From positions 1 to 37,885 of the forward strand of contig CAMBQF010000012.1 in the NCBI GenBank assembly GCA_945869825.1: DNA of 37,885 nt, read 5' to 3'. Source of the stretch: Chitinophaga pinensis (lineage in GTDB: Bacteria; Bacteroidota; Bacteroidia; CAMBQF01). How positions within the stretch are numbered: position 1 is the stretch's first letter; each line of letters opens with the position of its first letter. The translations under genes and the position numbers were made by a program. The notes below the pieces were generated by a model that ran no database searches, was not told the DNA's origin, and saw only the letters and a program-made list of their open reading frames with translations. Positions 1-10,456 of the stretch are shown one piece after another.

Positions 1-44
1 CGTGTCCTCTCGCTAACTGTTTATTTTAAATTCTGATCTATACG

Positions 45-80
45 CCCCTCTCCTTTGGGGAGGGGTTGGGGTGGGGCTTC
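45..80 (-). repeat. C/G-rich palindromic intergenic repeat, family A (copy 1)
   Basis: cccctctcctttggggaggggttggggtggggcttc; same layout and orientation as the copies at 1196 and 8495. Confidence 0.65.
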
Positions 81-307
81 CATTAATTCAGAATCGTAAT
101 AAGCATTGTAGGTACTATAATTTTTCTCGTTATAACTCTCCATTATAAAGGGAGCGAATGTCGCTAATAATCGACAGACGAGGGATTTTAGCCCGGGCTT
201 TAGTTAATTTTGCTTGGTAATAATGTGCTATTCGAATAACAGCACAAAGATACAACAATTCGACACCTAAAGTCAAGCAAAAAATAATAATTGTTAATAA
301 ATGTTAT

Positions 308-1144
308 TTACTGTTGTATTAATAACTTACGCGTATAAGCATACATACCATTACTTAAAGTATACGTATACATCCCGAAGCTAAGCCCTTCAGCATTAAA
401 CGTAATGCTGTTAGTGCCCGTATTACTATGGTAATTTTGTTGGTAAACCATTTTGCCTACCACATCATAAACCGTAAAAGCAATAGGCTCTTCTTTAAGG
501 GTAGTGTAGTTAATCTGCGTGCTGCCGCTAAATGGATTTGGGTAGTTGCCATCAACTATAAAACCTGCATTCCCTTTACCTTCATCAAGCCCTGTTAAGC
601 GGTATACTTTTAAGGTATCGTAGTATACTATAGATGCGCCGCAGGGCGGCGGTCCTATAGTGCTGAGCCATGTGGGCATTGATGGTGTTGGGTTGCCAAT
701 AACCCACGCATCTATATATATTTGAATGGGTAGCGTAATAGAATCATTGCCACCCAATGCGTTTAGTAAAGTTCCTTGATTTATTGAAATGATTATGCAG
801 CCCTGCACACTAGTCCGGTTAAATGAGGTTCCTCCATTAAGCCAGTAACCATTAGGATCGTTATAATTGCCTGCTGCTACCCACTCTGTTGGTATGCCGG
901 GTATTACAATATCGCAAATACGTTCGCCAATTACTGATACGGAATTTTGATTGTATATAAGGTTTGTATCGGTTACTAACTGATAAACATGATAGAAAGC
1001 TTGATTTGAAAAAGCGTTGGGTAATCCTGGGTTACAAATGCCGGGGGGATAACCGGCGTACATAGGGTCATTTTGGCAGGGGGCCTGTGCATTAACCTGA
1101 ATAGCAACAACTATGGCGGCAAGTATTACGATTAGTTTTCTCAT
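308..1144 (-). CDS. Secreted protein with T9SS type A C-terminal sorting domain
   Basis: Signal peptide MRKLIVILAAIVVAIQVNAQ; C-terminus NYPNPFSGSTQINYTT...VYDVVGKMV...GMYTYTLSNG...RKLLIQQ is the T9SS type A pattern. ATG at 1144 preferred; the ORF track start at 1150 is a TTG inside a -7 box. Confidence 0.88.
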   Translation of the reverse strand: MRKLIVILAAIVVAIQVNAQAPCQNDPMYAGYPPGICNPGLPNAFSNQAFYHVYQLVTDTNLIYNQNSVSVIGERICDIVIPGIPTEWVAAGNYNDPNGYWLNGGTSFNRTSVQGCIIISINQGTLLNALGGNDSITLPIQIYIDAWVIGNPTPSMPTWLSTIGPPPCGASIVYYDTLKVYRLTGLDEGKGNAGFIVDGNYPNPFSGSTQINYTTLKEEPIAFTVYDVVGKMVYQQNYHSNTGTNSITFNAEGLSFGMYTYTLSNGMYAYTRKLLIQQ

Positions 1145-1156
1145 ACCCAAATATAA

Positions 1157-1185
1157 AAAAAGCCCCTGACATTGTCAGAGGCTTA
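1157..1185 (-). terminator. Intrinsic terminator downstream of the TonB-dependent receptor
   Basis: Minus strand AGCCTCTGACAATGTCAGGGGCT followed by a T-run. Confidence 0.75.
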
Positions 1186-1195
1186 TATTTTTATT

Positions 1196-1233
1196 CCCCC
1201 TCTCTTTGGGAGAGGGGGGTAGGGGGTGAGGCT
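1196..1233 (-). repeat. C/G-rich palindromic intergenic repeat, family A (copy 2)
   Basis: cccccctctctttgggagaggggggtagggggtgaggct; near-identical to 8495-8532, related to 45-80. Confidence 0.7.
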
Positions 1234-3762
1234 CTAGAACTTCAATTGGTATTGAATTGCAAAGGTACGCGGAGCAGCAATATCAAGCGGGCGTAGGGTG
1301 TAAACGCGGTTTAGGGCGTTGTTTACCACAAGCGATACGCGGCTGTGTTTAGCAATATCTAAACCTACACGGAAATCAAGTATATAGTCGCCTTTGTTGT
1401 TTTTGGTACGGAAATCAACCAAACCATAATTTAAGAAGCTATCAAGGCCTTCAAAAATTTTGTCGATGTTTTTCATGTAGCTGTTGTAACGGCAGCTTGC
1501 ACCAAACATAACGCGTTTGTAAACAAACTCAAGGTCGGCCTTAACAAGGTGGTTAAAGCGGTATTTTAACGTACCGTCTGTAGGGTCAGAGCTGGTAGAG
1601 CGGTACGAGTTGTTGATACCGAATACAGGAACCGGTTTAAAGCCCGGGATTGAATCATCTGGGTTAAGAATTTTTGGGTCCATGTAGGTGTAGCCAATTA
1701 AAGCGTTAACCGTTACGTTGCCAATTTTGCCTGTGCCCATAAGCGACATATCTACCCCTTTAACAGCGGTTTTACCAATGTTTAGAGAGCGGAAGCCGAT
1801 ATCGTCAAGGATGCTGCCTGTTGTACCCCAGTTGCCAAAGGTAAACTCTATGGTGTTGAAAGAGCGTTGTTGGAAGTAGGCAATATCTAAGTAACCGGCA
1901 AAGGCTTTACCAATTTTAATACCTTGTTTAATACCAATCTCTGCGTTCCACGATGTTTCAGGCTGCAAGTCGGTGTTAGGGTAAATTTGGATAGCGCCTA
2001 AGTTGGTACGGATGTATTTCTCGGCAATGGTCGGGAAACGGTAGCCCTGGCCAAAAGAGCCACGGATGTAGGTTTCGCGGAAGATACCTTTGTTACTTAC
2101 TTTGTAGTTAAAGCCGGCACGTACTACAGGTTTGTTGCCTGCTTGGTCGTTAATTTTGAAATACTCATAACGTGCGCCAAGTATGTAGGTAAAGCGGTCG
2201 CGGTAACGGTTTTCAAACTGAACGTACATAGCGCCGTTTAAAGCAGTGCTTTTGCCGTCACCGGCTTCGTTGCCTTCATATAAGGCAGCTTCGCCTGTGG
2301 TGTATGTGCCCATAAGGCCACCGGTAACCGATGCTTTCTCTGTAAAGAAACGGGCCAATTCGCCACCAAAACCTGTGTTGCTACTATCGGCAACGCTAAA
2401 GCGTTTGGTGTATTGGTATTCGCCAAAGCCAAGGGTAAATTTGTTGGCGCGGCCACCATCGTTGTTGTTGTTTTGGTGGTATATACGGGTGCGTATACGG
2501 TGGCTGCTACCCATGTCGTTAGAGTAGTTAAGGAACGGGTCGAAAGCGTAAGTAAGCTGTTTGGTAAGAGTGCTTGAGCCAGGGAAAGAATAATAAATAC
2601 CCGGTGTTGGACCATCTTGCTTGCTGTTTAACCATAGTAGGTTACCAGCACTCTCGCTGTACTGAGATAGGCCATTTATACCGTAGTTAAGGCCAATGTA
2701 TTTTTGGTCGCGGTAACGTAGGTTAAAGCTGATACGGGCACGTTGCTCAAACGATTGGCGTGGGTCGCGTACAATAATGTTACCATTGGCATCGGTATCT
2801 TTTATTTTAGGTATGTAAACGGTACCACCAATGCCTGAGTTGTAGGCTACGTTGGTATCGGCAACCTCGCGGCCTTTAAAGCCTGTGTCTTTAAACAGGT
2901 TGGCACCAACCACAAGGTCTAATGCACCAATGCGGCGAGAATGAAGGAAGTTTAAGTTGCTGGCAAAAAACAGGTCGTTGCCGTTGTAGAAAGCATCACG
3001 GCTTTTGGGGAAGTTGTAAATCTGGGTCATTAGCGTTACCTTGGTAAGGGGCTCATCGCGTGGGTAGGCGGTGCGTATGTTAATAGCACCACTAAGCGCT
3101 GCCGAACCGTAAAGTACCGATGAGGCTCCTTTAACAACCTCTATCTGCTCAATGTTCTCAATAGGGAAAAGGCCCCAGCTTGGGCGGCCTGCATCGCCCG
3201 ATAGGATAGGCAGGTCGTCAATAAGTACCATAACACGGCTACCGGCACCAAAGCTGTAACCGCTGCCACCACGTATTTGGGGTTCGCCGTCAACAATAGC
3301 CACACCTGGTGCTTGTTGCATGGCTTGGTCCATGCTGGTAGTTGCTTTGTTTTCTACAATGTTTGGTTTAATTACGTCAATGGTAGATACAATTTGCTCT
3401 ACCGGTTTGGCGTATTTACTTTCAGACACTACAACAATACCTGTGGTAATGCCTTCATCTTCAACAATAAAGTTAACGGTAATGGTTTCACCGGCCGTAA
3501 CGTTAATGTTTTTGGTAAGGGCTTTTTTGCCCAGCGATTTTACTACCAGGCTGTATTTGCCTGCAGGCAGGCTTAAGGTAAAATTACCATCAAGGTCGGC
3601 AGCCGCCCCGGTCGAGGGGTTTGCGGCATCTTGAATGGTGGCTCCGGGGATACCCTCGTTGGTAACTTTGTCGGCTACTTTGCCTTTTACCGTGCCGTTT
3701 TGTGCCATAGCAACTATGGCAAACACTGCACTAAATAGTGCGGTTGTAAACAGTTTCTTCAT
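1234..3762 (-). CDS. TonB-dependent outer membrane receptor with N-terminal carboxypeptidase-like domain
   Basis: Signal peptide, GTVKGKVADKVTNEGIPGATI domain, plug (IDVIKPNIVENKATTSMDQAMQQAPGV..RGGSGYSFGAGSRVMVLIDDLP), beta-barrel ending in aromatic QYQLKF. Confidence 0.93.
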   Translation of the reverse strand: MKKLFTTALFSAVFAIVAMAQNGTVKGKVADKVTNEGIPGATIQDAANPSTGAAADLDGNFTLSLPAGKYSLVVKSLGKKALTKNINVTAGETITVNFIVEDEGITTGIVVVSESKYAKPVEQIVSTIDVIKPNIVENKATTSMDQAMQQAPGVAIVDGEPQIRGGSGYSFGAGSRVMVLIDDLPILSGDAGRPSWGLFPIENIEQIEVVKGASSVLYGSAALSGAINIRTAYPRDEPLTKVTLMTQIYNFPKSRDAFYNGNDLFFASNLNFLHSRRIGALDLVVGANLFKDTGFKGREVADTNVAYNSGIGGTVYIPKIKDTDANGNIIVRDPRQSFEQRARISFNLRYRDQKYIGLNYGINGLSQYSESAGNLLWLNSKQDGPTPGIYYSFPGSSTLTKQLTYAFDPFLNYSNDMGSSHRIRTRIYHQNNNNDGGRANKFTLGFGEYQYTKRFSVADSSNTGFGGELARFFTEKASVTGGLMGTYTTGEAALYEGNEAGDGKSTALNGAMYVQFENRYRDRFTYILGARYEYFKINDQAGNKPVVRAGFNYKVSNKGIFRETYIRGSFGQGYRFPTIAEKYIRTNLGAIQIYPNTDLQPETSWNAEIGIKQGIKIGKAFAGYLDIAYFQQRSFNTIEFTFGNWGTTGSILDDIGFRSLNIGKTAVKGVDMSLMGTGKIGNVTVNALIGYTYMDPKILNPDDSIPGFKPVPVFGINNSYRSTSSDPTDGTLKYRFNHLVKADLEFVYKRVMFGASCRYNSYMKNIDKIFEGLDSFLNYGLVDFRTKNNKGDYILDFRVGLDIAKHSRVSLVVNNALNRVYTLRPLDIAAPRTFAIQYQLKF

Positions 3763-3933
3763 TGTTAGAATTGGTTAGACTACAAAAATCAGCGAGCAAG
3801 ATAGGAATATTTTTTTTAGCCTATGTTTACCTATGCGTATGTTTTGCAGCGTTTCTTAATAATGCTTTAAATAAAGGCTTTTAAGCCGTTGTTTAATTTT
3901 GAGTTTCTGTTTTGTTGTGTACCGGGTTGGTTT

Positions 3934-3981
3934 CTATACATGATTCATGTATAGGCAGATGCATAAAATGGAATATTCCAT
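3934..3981. promoter_or_regulatory. Two perfect palindromes upstream of the 68-aa ORF (candidate operators)
   Basis: CTATACATGATTCATGTATAG (3934-3954) and ATGGAATATTCCAT (3968-3981), followed by -7 box TAAATTTG (3990-3997). Confidence 0.45.
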
Positions 3982-4001
3982 AAAAAAGATAAATTTGAAT
4001 T

Positions 4002-4208
4002 ATGAATAAAACTGTCATAAAGAACCTTATAAACGCAGCAGCCCTGCTGGTAGCAGTAGCCGGAGGGTTAGGAATGCTTTATTGCCTGCCCTTTTTGTTT
4101 AGCTTTAATATGGTTGATGTGGTAGGCGCAGGGCTTCCTTTTGTTGCCGGGGCCATACTGGTTGGCTCGGGGCTAATAGCCTTTGCAATAAATAATAGGA
4201 GAGAATAA
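4002..4208 (+). CDS. Small hydrophobic membrane protein (68 aa), hypothetical
   Basis: Two hydrophobic segments; TAAATTTG box 4 nt before the ATG. Confidence 0.6.
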   Translation: MNKTVIKNLINAAALLVAVAGGLGMLYCLPFLFSFNMVDVVGAGLPFVAGAILVGSGLIAFAINNRRE

Positions 4209-5438
4209 CTATGCTTTAAACAGCAATGAGCTGTCACCGTAGCTTAAAAAGCGAAAATCGTTGGCCAGGGCATAGTCGTATACCTTGCGCCAGTCAGGCC
4301 CAATAAGGGCAGCTATAAGCAGCAGCAGCGTGCTTTGCGGCTGGTGAAAGTTGGTAACAATAGCATCGGCAAACTTAAACTTATAGCCGGGGGCAATAAG
4401 CAGGCGGGTTTTACCATGCAGCACCGTTAGCTTATGCTCTTTCATATAAGCGGCAATGCTCTCCAGCGCTTTGCGTGGCTCTACCAGCAGGCTGGGGTTA
4501 ATATCGTAAGGCTCCCATTGCTCTATGCTAATATCGGCAAGGCCATCGCCTTCGTAATGGCGTAGCTTAAGGCCAAGCCAATACAGGCTCTCTAAGGTGC
4601 GCAGGGCTGTAGTGCCCACAGGTACTATAGGGTGGTTGCCAATAGTGGCAATAAGTGTATCTATCAGTTCTTTGGTAACATGTATTTGCTCAGAGTGCAT
4701 CTCGTGCTCGCGCAGGTAATCAACCTTAACGGGTTTAAAAGTGCCAGCACCCACATGCAGTGTTAAATGCGTGGTGGTTATGTTTTTGGCTGCAAGGCTG
4801 TCTATTACTTCTTTTGTAAAATGAAGGCCGGCCGTTGGCGCAGCAACAGAGCCGTGGGCACGGGCATACACCGTTTGGTAGCGGTCTTTGTCTGTTTCCT
4901 CGGCATCGCGCTTTATGTATGGGGGCAGCGGTGTGCGGCCGCCAATCTCCAGCACACGGGCAAAGCTGAGGTCGGCAGGCTCCCAGCTAAACTTCACCAC
5001 AAAGTAGTCATCCTCTTTGCGGAGTTTTTCGGCTGTCAGCTTTACCTTATCGGCACCATCGTTAAAGGTAGCCACCTGGGGCAGGTCTTTCCAGCGTTTG
5101 TTGTTGCCAATAAGGCATTTCCATACGCAAGAGTTAGATGTGCCCATGGCCAGCTCTATCACTTCCGATGGTTGCATAGGCTCCAGGCAAAAAACCTCAA
5201 TGGTATCTTTCTCGCCTATAAACAGTATACGGGCTTGTATAACCTTGGTATCGTTAAATACTAAAAGCGAGTTGTTGGGCAGCTCATCGGCCAGGCTATT
5301 AAAAACCTTTTGGTTGCAAACTCCACCTTTGTATACTAAAAGTTTGCTTTGGTCGCGGGCCTCAAGGGGGTAATGTGCAATGCGCTCATCGGGCAATACA
5401 TAGGTAAAATCGACCATGCGGAGCGCTTGCGGATTCAT
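4209..5438 (-). CDS. queA: S-adenosylmethionine:tRNA ribosyltransferase-isomerase
   Basis: FTYVLPDERIAHYPLEARDQSKLLV, APTAGLHFT, HVGAGTFKPV, TNFHQPQSTLLLLIAALIG motifs. Confidence 0.96.
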   Translation of the reverse strand: MNPQALRMVDFTYVLPDERIAHYPLEARDQSKLLVYKGGVCNQKVFNSLADELPNNSLLVFNDTKVIQARILFIGEKDTIEVFCLEPMQPSEVIELAMGTSNSCVWKCLIGNNKRWKDLPQVATFNDGADKVKLTAEKLRKEDDYFVVKFSWEPADLSFARVLEIGGRTPLPPYIKRDAEETDKDRYQTVYARAHGSVAAPTAGLHFTKEVIDSLAAKNITTTHLTLHVGAGTFKPVKVDYLREHEMHSEQIHVTKELIDTLIATIGNHPIVPVGTTALRTLESLYWLGLKLRHYEGDGLADISIEQWEPYDINPSLLVEPRKALESIAAYMKEHKLTVLHGKTRLLIAPGYKFKFADAIVTNFHQPQSTLLLLIAALIGPDWRKVYDYALANDFRFLSYGDSSLLFKA

Positions 5439-5631
5439 TTCTTAGAGACTAGTTAGAGGCTAAAATAAAAAACCTTTTGGTTTAATAGTATAAACAATTA
5501 AAATACTTTAAAAATATAATGTTGGGCAACTACGTTTAAAATCATACAGAACTCAACAATATTAATTTATACAACCATGTATAGGGGTACTTAAAATTTA
5601 TATTTTAGCAAGCGCATAACCTTATCAAAAC

Positions 5632-6168
5632 ATGAAAAAAATAATTTACACCATTCCCGTATTAGCAGCTTTTTTAGCTGTGTCGTGCAACAGCCGCCCA
5701 AGCGAGGGTAACAAACTGGAGCTTAACGCCTCTACACTCGAAAAGGTAACCACTCAGGTAGATTATGTGATGAACTCTAACATATCACTAAATGATATTT
5801 CTATCAACGCTAAGTTTGATAGCCTGCTGGCAGCAAATAAGTCTGACAGGGATAATATCGTATCAGTAAAACTGGCCGAGGCATCGTTAATCATCACCGA
5901 TAGTGTAAACACCTTCGACCGTTTTTCTGATGTTAAGCTAAGCATTTTTGGTGCTGAAGAAGCCGTTGTAGCCACCAAAACAGGCCTGCAACCTACCGGT
6001 GCCAAAGAGGTTAAGCTTGATGTGTTGGGTAAAGACTTGTACGAGTCTATTAAAAAAGGTGAGGTTATTTTGCTGGCTGATGGAAACACTAAAGCCGATT
6101 CTCTAAAAACAGACCTTAAAACCAAGCTGGTATTTAAGCTGAACATAGAAGCCGCGCCTAAAAAATAA
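5632..6168 (+). CDS. Hypothetical lipoprotein
   Basis: Lipobox-like signal MKKIIYTIPVLAAFLAVSCNS. Confidence 0.75.
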   Translation: MKKIIYTIPVLAAFLAVSCNSRPSEGNKLELNASTLEKVTTQVDYVMNSNISLNDISINAKFDSLLAANKSDRDNIVSVKLAEASLIITDSVNTFDRFSDVKLSIFGAEEAVVATKTGLQPTGAKEVKLDVLGKDLYESIKKGEVILLADGNTKADSLKTDLKTKLVFKLNIEAAPKK

Positions 6169-6173
6169 ACACC

Positions 6174-6809
6174 ATGGCACAGGATAAACTTATACTGGTG
6201 CGCAATGCACAGGCTGCTGATGTTGATGAGCGTGTTGCCTCGTATGCTGATATTACAGCCGGGGGCGATGGCAAAGCCTGCAAGGTAGACCTGCTAGAAA
6301 ACACCGCAACGGGTGAGTTTATCCTGCTGTTTCCTGAAGATATTCCCTACTACCATTTTACCCTGCTGCTTAGTGCGCTAAATATGCCGTGGATAAATAA
6401 TGAAGGCGCTAAAGCTGCTGGCTGGGCCGAGGCTAAAAAAGGTGAGGGAACCTATATGCACGTTATTGCTAAAGACGAAAGCGATGTGTTGGTAGCGGTG
6501 AATGATAAAAACGAAGGCATTATCATCGTAGGTGGAGAAACCAGCCCTGTATCGTCTACCGAAAATATGCCTATTGAATTCTTTAAACCCGATACAGCAG
6601 GCAACCTAAAACCCATTGCATCGTACGGATTAATACTGGAAGACTTTGACGCCGAAGAGGAAGAAGAGGACGATGAAGAGTTGGAAACACCAACCCCTGC
6701 CCCCACACCCCATGTTGAAGCAAAGAAGATGAGCATGGTTACCATATTGCTAATAATTGCAACCCTTTCGGCCGGTATAATAGCTCTGCTGCTAATGGCC
6801 GATAAGTAA
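6174..6809 (+). CDS. Hypothetical protein with acidic linker and C-terminal TM anchor
   Basis: DAEEEEEDDEELETPTPAPTP linker then MVTILLIIATLSAGIIALLLMADK; 5 nt after the preceding gene. Confidence 0.75.
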   Translation: MAQDKLILVRNAQAADVDERVASYADITAGGDGKACKVDLLENTATGEFILLFPEDIPYYHFTLLLSALNMPWINNEGAKAAGWAEAKKGEGTYMHVIAKDESDVLVAVNDKNEGIIIVGGETSPVSSTENMPIEFFKPDTAGNLKPIASYGLILEDFDAEEEEEDDEELETPTPAPTPHVEAKKMSMVTILLIIATLSAGIIALLLMADK

Positions 6810-6823
6810 ATCAACCCCTTTGT

Positions 6824-7585
6824 ATGGTTAAGTGGATACCTCTGCTACTGCTTATGCTGGCCGCCAATATACTGGCCGCCCAAACCGCTTATGTAGCAGC
6901 CCCCAGCGGGCTAAAACTGCGCAAAACAGCCGATGCTAAAGGGGAGGTTGTTAAAACGCTGTCTTACGGCACCAGGCTATCGGGTGTTAAAGATGTGAAC
7001 CCCAAAGTAGCCCACAAAACCAAAGAGGCCGAAGGCTTGTATTTAAAAGGCTTTTGGCAAAAGGTTGCAGCAGGTAATGACACAGGCTATGTGTTCGATG
7101 CGTTTTTAATTCCGGTTGAACCCATTAGTAAAAAGCAGATTGAAACGTATTACGATGATACCACCCGCATGTGCATGCCTTTTGATATATACTTTTTAGA
7201 TACCCGGTTTAAAGCCTTTGGTAAGCCATACGATATTATAAAGTATGTAGGCGAAGACACTGTTTATTATGGTGGAGGTATAGAGAATAAAGATAACCCT
7301 TATTGCCAAAAGGGTTTTTCGCAGAAGTTTGCTAATGGCAATATAGTAGCATCGTACTCGCAGGGCGAGGGCGGCGCAGGTATGGATGTCACCTTAAAAG
7401 GCTACACTTTTAACCTGATATATGCGATTGCGCTTAGTATGACATATTATATGAACGAACACGCAGTTGTTACTCACGAAAATGGCATAGTAAATATTGG
7501 CCCGGAAGATGGCGGTGCAGGCTGCTACTCAACCATAGAAGTTAAGGGCAGCACTATTCTCTGGAACTTTGGGTGTGGGTGCTAA
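6824..7585 (+). CDS. Secreted SH3b-like domain protein
   Basis: Signal peptide, then YVAAPSGLKLRKTADAKGEVVKTLSYGTRL (bacterial SH3-like). Confidence 0.7.
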   Translation: MVKWIPLLLLMLAANILAAQTAYVAAPSGLKLRKTADAKGEVVKTLSYGTRLSGVKDVNPKVAHKTKEAEGLYLKGFWQKVAAGNDTGYVFDAFLIPVEPISKKQIETYYDDTTRMCMPFDIYFLDTRFKAFGKPYDIIKYVGEDTVYYGGGIENKDNPYCQKGFSQKFANGNIVASYSQGEGGAGMDVTLKGYTFNLIYAIALSMTYYMNEHAVVTHENGIVNIGPEDGGAGCYSTIEVKGSTILWNFGCGC

Positions 7586-7637
7586 ACAAAAATCCCCATC
7601 CGCTTTAGGCAGACAGGGATTCAATTTTTTATTTATC

Positions 7638-7679
7638 CCCTCTTAAGGGGTGTGCCAAGCGGAGCGAAGGCGGGGTTTG
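7638..7679. repeat. Intergenic palindromic repeat, family B
   Basis: cccctcttaaggggtgtgccaagcggagcgaaggcggggttt between convergent genes. Confidence 0.45.
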
Positions 7680-7711
7680 TAATCAAATAATCCTAAAAAT
7701 CAAGGTTAAGA

Positions 7712-8455
7712 TTATTTAGCCACCGTAGCCCACAGGTACTCCCTGTTTAGGCGGGCAATATTCTCTAGTGATATTTCTTTGGGGCATTCGGCTTCGCAGG
7801 CACCAATGTTGGTGCAGCTACCAAAGCCTTCTTCATCCATTTGGTTAATCATAGCAAGGGCGCGCTCTTTACGCTCTACCTGGCCTTGTGGCAACAACGA
7901 TAGGTGGGCCACCTTAGCCGATACAAACAACATAGCCGATGCGTTAGGACAAGCCGCGGCACAAGCGCCACAACCTATACAGGCAGCAGCATCCATAGCC
8001 TTATCGGCATCTTCCTTACCAATAGGTGTGTTGTTGGCATCCTGGGCCTGGCCGGTGCTTACCGATACAAAGCCACCTGCTGCTATAATACGGTCAAATG
8101 CGCTGCGGGTAACAGCAAGGTCGCGTACTATTGGGAAAGCCCCTGCGCGGAAAGGCTCTATCGTAATCGTTTCACCATCGGTAAAGTTACGCATATACAA
8201 CTGGCAGGTAGTGCTGGCTTTAACGGGGCCGTGGGCACGTCCGTTTATATACATACTGCACATACCGCAAATACCCTCGCGGCAGTCGTGGTCAAATGCT
8301 ACAGGCTCTTCGCCCTTGCGCACCAGTTGGTCGTTTAGTACATCCATCATCTCCAACAACGACATGTCTTCACTCACATTATCAATCTTGTAATCTACAA
8401 GTTTGCCTTGTGCGTTGGCATCTTTCTGCCTCCAAATCTTTAAGTTAAATTTCAT
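7712..8455 (-). CDS. sdhB: Succinate dehydrogenase/fumarate reductase iron-sulfur subunit
   Basis: [20 protein letters not shown] (2Fe-2S), [16 protein letters not shown] and [15 protein letters not shown] clusters. Confidence 0.96.
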   Translation of the reverse strand: MKFNLKIWRQKDANAQGKLVDYKIDNVSEDMSLLEMMDVLNDQLVRKGEEPVAFDHDCREGICGMCSMYINGRAHGPVKASTTCQLYMRNFTDGETITIEPFRAGAFPIVRDLAVTRSAFDRIIAAGGFVSVSTGQAQDANNTPIGKEDADKAMDAAACIGCGACAAACPNASAMLFVSAKVAHLSLLPQGQVERKERALAMINQMDEEGFGSCTNIGACEAECPKEISLENIARLNREYLWATVAK

Positions 8456-8494
8456 AGCGTATATCTATGTTTACTTATTATTTAATCTTTTTAA

Positions 8495-8532
8495 ACCCCC
8501 CTCTCCTTGGGAGAGGGGTAGGGGGTGAGGCC
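8495..8532 (-). repeat. C/G-rich palindromic intergenic repeat, family A (copy 4), inside the sdh operon
   Basis: cccccctctccttgggagaggggtagggggtgaggccc between sdhA stop and sdhB start. Confidence 0.7.
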
Positions 8533-8533
8533 C

Positions 8534-10447
8534 CTATTTATAGCTGCGAACAGCCAGTTTAATATTCTCGTATTTCAATTCTTCTTTGTGCAATACCGGG
8601 TCGCCTTCAAGTCCGGTAAACTCCCATGCGGCAACGTATGCGTAATTTTCATCATCGCGTTTAGCTTCGCCTGCATCCTGGTATTCAACCCTAAAGTGGC
8701 CACCGCAGCTTTCGTTGCGGTCTAGTGCGTCAATAATCATCAACTCACCCAGTTCAAGGAAATCGGCTACACGGTTAGCTTTATCAAGGTCAACATTAAA
8801 CTCGTGTAAACCGCCTGTTACTTTCACATCTTTCCAAAACTCCTCGCGCAGTTTGCGCACCATTTGGCGGGCTTTGGTAAGGCCTTCGGCAGAGCGGGCC
8901 ATGCCGCAGTAGTCCCAAATAATTTTACCCAACTCTTTATGGAAGTCGTCAACCGTTCGGGTACCTTGTATGCTCAATAGTTTATCGTAACGCTCTTGCG
9001 CTGTTTTCTCTGCCTCAACAAATGCAGGGTGGTCTGTTGGTATCGCTTTGGTAAAAATCTCGTCGGCTAAGTAGTTGCCAATAGTGTATGGCAATACAAA
9101 ATAACCATCGGCAAGGCCTTGCATCAGGGCCGATGCACCCAGGCGGTTAGCACCGTGGTCAGAGAAGTTACACTCGCCCGTAGCATATAAGCCTGGTACA
9201 GTGGTCATCAAATTATAATCAACCCAAAGCCCGCCCATAGTGTAGTGTACCGCAGGGTAAATACGCATTGGGGTTTCGTATGGGTTTTCGTTGGTAATGT
9301 GTTTGTACATGTCAAACAGGTTACCATAGCGCTCCTCTACTTTTTCTTTACCAAGGCGTTTAATAGAGTCGGCAAAGTCAAGGTAAACAGCAAGTCCGCT
9401 GGCACCTACGCCACGGCCATCGTCGCACGCCTCTTTAGCGGCACGGCTGGCAATATCGCGCGGAGCAAGGTTACCGTACGATGGGTACTTGCGCTCCAAA
9501 TAGTAATCTCTTTCTTCTTCTGGGATATCCTGTGGCTTGCGTTTGTCGCCTTTGGCTTTAGGTACCCACACACGGCCATCGTTACGCAAGCTCTCCGACA
9601 TTAGCGTCAGTTTCGATTGGTAATCGCCCGTTACGGGTATACACGTTGGGTGAATTTGCGTGTAGCAAGGGTTTGCAAAGTAAGCACCGTTGCGGTGGGC
9701 GCGCCATGCAGCTGTTACATTAGACCCCATAGCGTTGGTCGATAGGAAGAATACGTTACCGTATCCGCCTGTTGCCAATACTACGGCATGGCCAAAAAAG
9801 CGCTCCAGCTTGCCGGTAATAAGGTTGCGGCATATAATACCACGGGCTTTGCCATCAATGGTTACAACCTCCACCATCTCGTGGCGGCTGTACATTTCTA
9901 CATTGCCTAAACCTATTTGGCGCTCCAATGCCTGGTATGCACCAATAAGTAGTTGTTGCCCCGTTTGGCCTCGGGCGTAGAACGTACGCGATACCTGTGC
10001 ACCACCAAAAGAGCGGTTATCTAACAGGCCGCCATATTCGCGGGCAAAAGGTACACCCTGTGCAACGCACTGGTCTATAATATCTACCGATACTTCAGCC
10101 AAACGGTGTACGTTGGCCTCGCGGGCACGGAAGTCGCCACCCTTAATCGTATCGTAAAACAAACGGTGCACGCTGTCACCATCGTTTTTATAGTTTTTTG
10201 CTGAGTTAATACCACCCTGGGCGGCAATACTGTGGGCGCGGCGTGGGCTATCCTGAAAGCAGAATGCCTTTACCTTATAGCCAAGTTCGGCTAACGATGC
10301 CGCTGCCGATGCACCGGCAAGGCCTGTACCTACCACCAGCACATCTAGCTTACGCTTGTTGGCAGGGTTTACCAGTTTAACAGACGATTTGTACTTGGTC
10401 CATTTACTATCTAATGGGCCTTCGGGTATTTTTGAATCTAAAGCCAT
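8534..10447 (-). CDS. sdhA: Succinate dehydrogenase/fumarate reductase flavoprotein subunit
   Basis: [76 protein letters not shown]. Confidence 0.97.
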   Translation of the reverse strand: MALDSKIPEGPLDSKWTKYKSSVKLVNPANKRKLDVLVVGTGLAGASAAASLAELGYKVKAFCFQDSPRRAHSIAAQGGINSAKNYKNDGDSVHRLFYDTIKGGDFRAREANVHRLAEVSVDIIDQCVAQGVPFAREYGGLLDNRSFGGAQVSRTFYARGQTGQQLLIGAYQALERQIGLGNVEMYSRHEMVEVVTIDGKARGIICRNLITGKLERFFGHAVVLATGGYGNVFFLSTNAMGSNVTAAWRAHRNGAYFANPCYTQIHPTCIPVTGDYQSKLTLMSESLRNDGRVWVPKAKGDKRKPQDIPEEERDYYLERKYPSYGNLAPRDIASRAAKEACDDGRGVGASGLAVYLDFADSIKRLGKEKVEERYGNLFDMYKHITNENPYETPMRIYPAVHYTMGGLWVDYNLMTTVPGLYATGECNFSDHGANRLGASALMQGLADGYFVLPYTIGNYLADEIFTKAIPTDHPAFVEAEKTAQERYDKLLSIQGTRTVDDFHKELGKIIWDYCGMARSAEGLTKARQMVRKLREEFWKDVKVTGGLHEFNVDLDKANRVADFLELGELMIIDALDRNESCGGHFRVEYQDAGEAKRDDENYAYVAAWEFTGLEGDPVLHKEELKYENIKLAVRSYK

Positions 10448-10456
10448 GGGTATGGA

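Noticed and set aside
2238-2615. 125-aa minus ORF inside the TonB receptor gene
   Set aside because: Low-complexity shadow frame of a clearly coding gene; the same applies to the plus ORFs at 2246-2527, 3277-3576 and 3320-3634.
4767-5373. Plus ORFs (165 and 118 aa) antisense to queA
   Set aside because: queA is unambiguous on the minus strand; no start signal or family resemblance for the antisense frames.
7779-8393. 204-aa and 144-aa plus ORFs antisense to sdhB
   Set aside because: Mirror frames of conserved iron-sulfur cluster sequence.
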